Shown here in pieces: positions 59,390-64,000 of a stretch of DNA of 64,000 nucleotides (within the stretch, counting starts at the first letter, position 1; each line of letters opens with the position of its first letter). The position numbers and the translations under genes were made by a program. The DNA lies in IMG/VR virus record IMGVR_UViG_3300042197_002946, positions 62,001-126,000 of that record. One strand, 5' to 3'. The DNA is from a virus. The notes under the pieces are model-generated. The model ran no database searches and was not told the origin of the DNA. It saw only the letters and a list, made by a program, of their open reading frames with translations.

Positions 59390-61935
59390 TGTAGGATACT
59401 AGTATCGTCCTGTAGGGCTTCCAGAATAGAGAATGTATTATTATAGTATATTTGTAAATCTAACTTAGGTCCGCATACTATCCCGGAATCTGTGCGAACC
59501 CTCACACATCCTATAAGATAGTTGGCAGACATGGGTCTGTCCAGAGTAATTTTTGTAATATTAAGTATTGGATCGTAGACTACTCTTGTCGCATTAAGAG
59601 TAGCTGTTTGTTGATAAATATTGTCTATTTCTTCTTTTGTAGGATCTGGATTAGCTGATCTGAGCCAATAACTAACTTTAACAGCACCAGGCAAAATTTT
59701 ACCCGTAACATTATATGGAACAATCAATGTTCGCCTATCTGGTTTGTATTCATATTTAAATTGATTATTTATAGTGGGAACCAATTCTCTACTAAAATAC
59801 GTATAGCACACTATCCTATCAATTGGAATATAAATATAATGACTACTATCAACTATAGTTACAGAACCGCCGCGATTAGACACATAATTGCGTATAGGAT
59901 TATACATTTTGATATAACTATCAGTAGATTTAGTGCTAGCAGAAGTTTTTAATAGAGGGGTGTTAGATTTAGCGTCAAAATATATTTTACCCTGTAGTTG
60001 AGTATTAAAAATATCTCTTAAAAAACGAAAAGAATCGCCGGTAACTTTTTCATATTTAACTGTTTGGGGAGCATTAGGTATATGACCAACACCATCTTCA
60101 TCAGGAATACCTGTGATAATGGCTTGATATAGCTCATCTAATTCTATTTTGGTAATGCCAAAAAATTGTTTAGTTAATTCTGGATTGGTTTTTTCTGCTA
60201 AAAAATATTCTATGAGCTGCTTAGCATAAGTACCGACATTATATGTGATATATCTACGACCACTCGCGGCAAAATCATCAACAACTACATAACATGCATA
60301 CAGCCATTCTGTTAAAGACGCATCAATCGGAGGCTCTTTATTCCACCCATTACAAGTTGGAATCGGATCTTCTGGCTGTTGGGCTCTGATACGAATATAA
60401 GGATCAACAAAATTTTGAGCAAATGCACTGCTACCTTGAGATAACTCGTATCTGATAAGATACGGCTCTGTTAAAAATAAATCTTCGATGATAACTCGGT
60501 TGTTTTCGTCTACTGGCCAATTAACAGTCTGGTAAACTATCTGTGGATCAGTGGCATCTTTAGGATTGGTCTTAGTATGAAAAAACCCTTTACCAGGAGC
60601 CATAAATAAATCAAAAATATTACTTTCTAAAGTATTAAATGACTCACACAAACCTTGATATAGCCAAAATTTATTAGCAGTACTATATTTGATAGGTTCT
60701 TGTTTGTCATTGACTCTGAAAAAGTATAACGGAGCACTTCTATCGTACGAATTGACAGGTGGAGGGTTATCGGGATATGTTATAGTACCGCCTCGACCTA
60801 GATCTATTCCATGCAAATTAAAAGCATCTCCAGGTAGCAATTTATATGCACTTATATCTTCAAAATATGATGGAAAAGAAGACTTAGAAAAAATTTCTCT
60901 AGCATTTATTTTTTCAACAGGAGTATCTAAGTGTAATTCGTCATCCTCATTGTCTGTAAAATGCAAGCCTCCGAACAAGATAATATCTAATAGATTTCTT
61001 TTATTTGTAGCCAACATCATACCTTTTAAGGTAAATGGGTCTAGCTTATTAGGATACGATGAACCCAAATAGTCTATACCTGCCAGAGCTGAATTAAAAG
61101 CAAAGCTTGTCCCATATTGCTCTTGAGCAGATAGTACGTTTGGCCTATTATCGGACAATAAGTCTCCTATAGTAAATGTATCTATAGAGGGATATGTGGC
61201 CTCTACCTCGCTTAAAAGTTCTTTATATTTTCTATGCATACACAATGCATTTACTGGACAACAACCAGGAGCTATTTGATATGTGTCTACTTTTTTATAA
61301 AGCAGCCTGTCTCTATTGAAGGGGTCGTAAAGGGTAAAGTAATCTCCTATTGCTAGTCTGCCAAAAGTAGTAAACTCTCTCGGCACTAAATCACCAGACC
61401 AATCGGTATAAACTTGCACACCGCTACTAATCCTGGCGATAATAGTTTTAGGCCCAGTATCGACTGTTAAAAAAAGCTCTCCTTCGGGGTCTTGATAAGA
61501 CAGAGGGGTGATTTGGCGATATGTTTCAACAAAGTCTGACCCCAAATTTTGAAAAGTTCCCACGCCGTATGTTTTTTCGCTAGTTTGTGATATTAATGTA
61601 AAATATAAACCAATATTAATATCTATATTTTTACTTGTATTTATTGGAAAATTTATTTGTGTCGGCATTGTTAAATATAGAGTTTCTGCTGGCATAGCCA
61701 TTTGGCCCTCTACATTAGACCCCCACATCCATATACTCTTATCTTGCTTAAGTGCTACTGAATGATTGGCACCAACCTTAGCTTCTATCCAAGGTATAGC
61801 ATCATATTGAGGGATACCAGTAATAACCTTATAAGTTTCTGCGGTGTCTTTAACATTTCCTATGCCCAACTGACCATACTGATTATCTCCAGACGAATAT
61901 AGAATACCTTCTTCTATATACAGAATATGTCCCAT
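59386..61935 (-). CDS. Virion-like protein with N-terminal RCC1 repeats, located inside the replication operon
   Basis: An 849-residue protein. Residues 1-160 contain RCC1-type blades: LYSSGDNQYGQLGIG, then ANHSVALKQDKSIWMWGSN, then a degenerate blade. That is too few for a closed propeller unless it oligomerises. Residues ~160-849 are an unrecognised beta-rich region with the look of phage structural proteins (many Tyr, Asn and Pro loops, Ile/Val strands) and no enzymatic motif. It lies between the two polymerase halves, 4 bases overlapping the exonuclease gene and 29 bases after the small gene. Its repeat type matches three genes of the late block. It is probably a virion or moron-like protein that moved here; function unproven. 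Confidence 0.55.
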   Translation of the reverse strand: MGHILYIEEGILYSSGDNQYGQLGIGNVKDTAETYKVITGIPQYDAIPWIEAKVGANHSVALKQDKSIWMWGSNVEGQMAMPAETLYLTMPTQINFPINTSKNIDINIGLYFTLISQTSEKTYGVGTFQNLGSDFVETYRQITPLSYQDPEGELFLTVDTGPKTIIARISSGVQVYTDWSGDLVPREFTTFGRLAIGDYFTLYDPFNRDRLLYKKVDTYQIAPGCCPVNALCMHRKYKELLSEVEATYPSIDTFTIGDLLSDNRPNVLSAQEQYGTSFAFNSALAGIDYLGSSYPNKLDPFTLKGMMLATNKRNLLDIILFGGLHFTDNEDDELHLDTPVEKINAREIFSKSSFPSYFEDISAYKLLPGDAFNLHGIDLGRGGTITYPDNPPPVNSYDRSAPLYFFRVNDKQEPIKYSTANKFWLYQGLCESFNTLESNIFDLFMAPGKGFFHTKTNPKDATDPQIVYQTVNWPVDENNRVIIEDLFLTEPYLIRYELSQGSSAFAQNFVDPYIRIRAQQPEDPIPTCNGWNKEPPIDASLTEWLYACYVVVDDFAASGRRYITYNVGTYAKQLIEYFLAEKTNPELTKQFFGITKIELDELYQAIITGIPDEDGVGHIPNAPQTVKYEKVTGDSFRFLRDIFNTQLQGKIYFDAKSNTPLLKTSASTKSTDSYIKMYNPIRNYVSNRGGSVTIVDSSHYIYIPIDRIVCYTYFSRELVPTINNQFKYEYKPDRRTLIVPYNVTGKILPGAVKVSYWLRSANPDPTKEEIDNIYQQTATLNATRVVYDPILNITKITLDRPMSANYLIGCVRVRTDSGIVCGPKLDLQIYYNNTFSILEALQDDTSILQ

Positions 61936-61964
61936 AAGCTGTCCTACTTACTAAATGCTACAAG

Positions 61965-62147
61965 CTATTTTATTGTGACAGTAGCATTGTCCGGAATAAA
62001 AGTCTTTTCTCCGCTACTCACAACAACAGCATTGAGCTTTCTACAACAAGATACTCTAACTTCTGGTGTTTTTCTGTATTCAGTATTGTTGTGAATAAAG
62101 ACGGTGTCTATAGTAATATTAGCAAATGTTGTTTGATGTTCCGACAT
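61965..62147 (-). CDS. Small conserved-looking phage protein (60 residues)
   Basis: A 60-residue protein with an AAGGGA site 7 bases before its ATG. Both the site and the first 29 bases of the gene lie inside the 3' end of the polymerase N-terminal gene. It contains a beta-strand pattern (ITIDTVFIHNNTEYRKTP) and an adjacent Cys pair (SCCRKLNAVVV) followed by EKTFIPDNATVTI. Small phage proteins with a similar Cys-Cys ... Asn-Ala core are common and unassigned. It forms the left edge of the segment that separates the polymerase halves. No function is claimed. Confidence 0.6.
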   Translation of the reverse strand: MSEHQTTFANITIDTVFIHNNTEYRKTPEVRVSCCRKLNAVVVSSGEKTFIPDNATVTIK

Positions 62148-63993
62148 AGTTATTTCCCTTTAATAAAGATTGAATACACATAATTTTATCTAACATACCA
62201 ATACCTAGAATGTCAAACTTTACTATACCAAGAGATTCTAAATCTTGCATTTCCATACCTGCAATACTATTTCCGGTCTTAGAATCATACACCATTGGAC
62301 ATATTCCATCTAGATTATGGGCTGATATCGCAATACCGGCTGCGTGTTTAGATTGATTTGATTTGGTTCCTTCTAATCTAATAGCTTGCTCAAAGCGTTT
62401 TGCAAACAAGCCCGATATTGAGCCGTCATCATTAATTTGGCACCAATCTTTAAATTTATCTGGAGTATTCTCTAAGGCCCATTGAATAATGGAAGATTCT
62501 CCTCTATCTTCTTTCATTTCTTGAAGATCATCCGCTATCTTCGCTTCGTCCGGAATGTTTTTAGTAATTTGATTCATTTCCTCATAAGATAAACCTCCAT
62601 ATACTCTCAACACCTCTTTTAAGGCGCCTCTTCCTTTCATAGTATTAAATGTAATCATCTGAGATACCTTATGAGTCCCATACTTATTTTTAATATAGCC
62701 AATAACATTATCTCTTGTTGTCATAGGCACATCGATATCAATATCTGGCATAGATATTCTATCAGTAGAATTTCTTCCAGCATTATAGAATCTCTCAAAA
62801 AGCAAATCATATTTAATAGGATCTATATTGGTAATTTCTAATAAATAAGATACCAAACAACCAGCAGCACTTCCTCGACCCGGACCAGGAAGCCAAGAAT
62901 TTGTTCTAATATAATTTACAATGTCTTGAACGATTAAAAAATATCCAGACAAGTTAGCCCCTTGTAATACAGATAGTTCCTGTTTGATCCTGTCTGCATA
63001 AATTTTTTGGTCTTCTTCGGATATTTTGGTAAAACCACGTTTTCTCCATCCATCTCTACATAATTGTCTTAAGTATTCATCCTCATTATCTATAAATTGT
63101 GGTAGTTGAGGTCTATTAAGAATATTGTATTCTTCACACATATCAGCTACTAAATTAGTATTACGCAATTCTTCTTCTGTGTGTAAATTTCTCATTTCCT
63201 CATCAGACAAAATATAGAAATTATCGGACTTAAAAAAGCAGCCAAGAGGCACATCTTCATTATTAATAATCTTTTTATTAATTTCTGGGAAAGTGGTTTT
63301 AAGAGTATTACAAAGCAGAACTCTTTGATCTATAGCGTCCTCTTTGTTGGCATAGTGGGCATCGGGAGTGGCTACTACTTTTAATTGGTGCTTTTTAGCT
63401 AAGCTGCGAATAATATCTGTCAGAGTAATTTGGAATGGTAAATGATCTTTATCCATTAATTGGGCTTCTAAAAATAATCCGTCAGACCCAAAAATAGACT
63501 TTAATTGATCTATTAATAAACTAGCTGGATTCAAATCTGATCCATTATTTATGATATCGGCCAAGTTAGAGCCCATGTGACCAGTAATACAGATCAGTCC
63601 GGACGTATCCAGGTCTTCGAGTTCGTTTATGCTGATCCTGGGCTTTCTATAAAATCTGCTTGGGTCGTTTGATGCAGAAACTAAACTGATAAGGTTTTTC
63701 CAGCCTTGGATGTTTTTTGCCAGCACCAACATGTGAGATAATTGACCGTTATCTTTGTGCTGATTTGTGGACTTGTCTTTACAAATATATAATTCGCACC
63801 CTAGAATAGGCTTAATTCCTTGCTTTTTCATAGCCTGATAAAATGACACAGCTCCAGAGATAGAGCCGTGATCTGTAATAGCACAGGCTGATGACCCTAT
63901 GTCAGCGCATCTTTTAGCGATCTGTTCGGGCTTACTGAGTCCGTCTAATAATGAGTAGTGGGAGTGTGTATGAAGAGAGATATATGATGACAT
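62119..63993 (-). CDS. dnaE: DNA polymerase III alpha subunit, N-terminal half (split gene)
   Basis: A 624-residue protein starting with the canonical PHP opening (YISLHTHSHYSLLDG), so the ATG is the true start. PHP motifs: His-x-His near residue 8, ITDHGSISG, GCELYI and PDAHYA near 213, all apparently retained, unlike the degenerate PHP of E. coli. The palm holds PGPGRGSAAG, PDIDIDV (two catalytic Asp) and, near the end, VKFDILG (third catalytic Asp). The frame ends a few residues after the palm, where DnaE normally continues into the fingers. The last ~13 residues are translated from the ribosome binding site and start of the downstream gene, so they are not DnaE-like. Together with the C-terminal half it makes ~1165 residues, the length of a full DnaE. 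Confidence 0.9.
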   Translation of the reverse strand: MSSYISLHTHSHYSLLDGLSKPEQIAKRCADIGSSACAITDHGSISGAVSFYQAMKKQGIKPILGCELYICKDKSTNQHKDNGQLSHMLVLAKNIQGWKNLISLVSASNDPSRFYRKPRISINELEDLDTSGLICITGHMGSNLADIINNGSDLNPASLLIDQLKSIFGSDGLFLEAQLMDKDHLPFQITLTDIIRSLAKKHQLKVVATPDAHYANKEDAIDQRVLLCNTLKTTFPEINKKIINNEDVPLGCFFKSDNFYILSDEEMRNLHTEEELRNTNLVADMCEEYNILNRPQLPQFIDNEDEYLRQLCRDGWRKRGFTKISEEDQKIYADRIKQELSVLQGANLSGYFLIVQDIVNYIRTNSWLPGPGRGSAAGCLVSYLLEITNIDPIKYDLLFERFYNAGRNSTDRISMPDIDIDVPMTTRDNVIGYIKNKYGTHKVSQMITFNTMKGRGALKEVLRVYGGLSYEEMNQITKNIPDEAKIADDLQEMKEDRGESSIIQWALENTPDKFKDWCQINDDGSISGLFAKRFEQAIRLEGTKSNQSKHAAGIAISAHNLDGICPMVYDSKTGNSIAGMEMQDLESLGIVKFDILGIGMLDKIMCIQSLLKGNNYVGTSNNIC

Positions 63994-64000
63994 AAAGTTC

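Overview
The window looks like part of a large tailed-phage (Caudoviricetes) genome. Genes are packed with ATGA, TAATG or few-base junctions. A long block of very large virion genes fills one strand, and a replication, recombination and glycosyltransferase block fills the other. No tRNA, rRNA, CRISPR array, integrase or insertion sequence was seen. The DNA is AT-rich with standard codon use. The host cannot be named. The late block resembles the appendage-rich tail and baseplate regions of large environmental myovirus-like phages. Terminase, capsid, sheath and lysis genes are not in the window.

Bases 1-47446 (+ strand) hold 16 genes for tail fibres, baseplate and other virion parts. The first is a truncated fibre with a YadA-like beta-roll. 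Nine adhesin- or fibre-like genes follow (5217-30398), built from a shared kit: Ig-like, discoidin-like, Calx-beta-like, SUMF1/FGE-like and RCC1 beta-propeller modules joined by Thr/Pro-rich linkers of up to about 310 residues. Five genes (30434-47036) then look like baseplate or hub components, including one of 2241 residues. A small zinc-binding protein ends the block, meeting the opposite-strand genes tail to tail with a 4-base overlap.

Bases 47443-56553 (- strand) hold a GT25-like transferase, a zinc-ribbon protein, a Rad52-like annealing protein candidate, a Vsr-like nuclease, and a run of overlapping sugar genes: two clear GT-B glycosyltransferases, probable degenerate GT-B proteins, a nucleotidyltransferase-like protein, a methyltransferase-like fragment and unknowns. 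The set could decorate the Thr/Pro linkers of the virion, the host surface, or DNA.

Bases 56630-63993 (- strand) hold replication genes: SSB on its own short unit (consensus sigma70 promoter and hairpin terminator), a DnaQ-type exonuclease, and a DNA polymerase III alpha subunit split into two genes. Between the polymerase halves sit a 60-residue protein, an RCC1-containing virion-like protein and the exonuclease. The N-terminal polymerase frame runs through the ribosome binding site and start of the small gene, so the split looks like an insertion into a once-continuous gene. The most noteworthy features are this split replicase with a virion-type gene inside it, and the pairing of massive Thr/Pro linkers with a phage-borne glycosyltransferase cluster.
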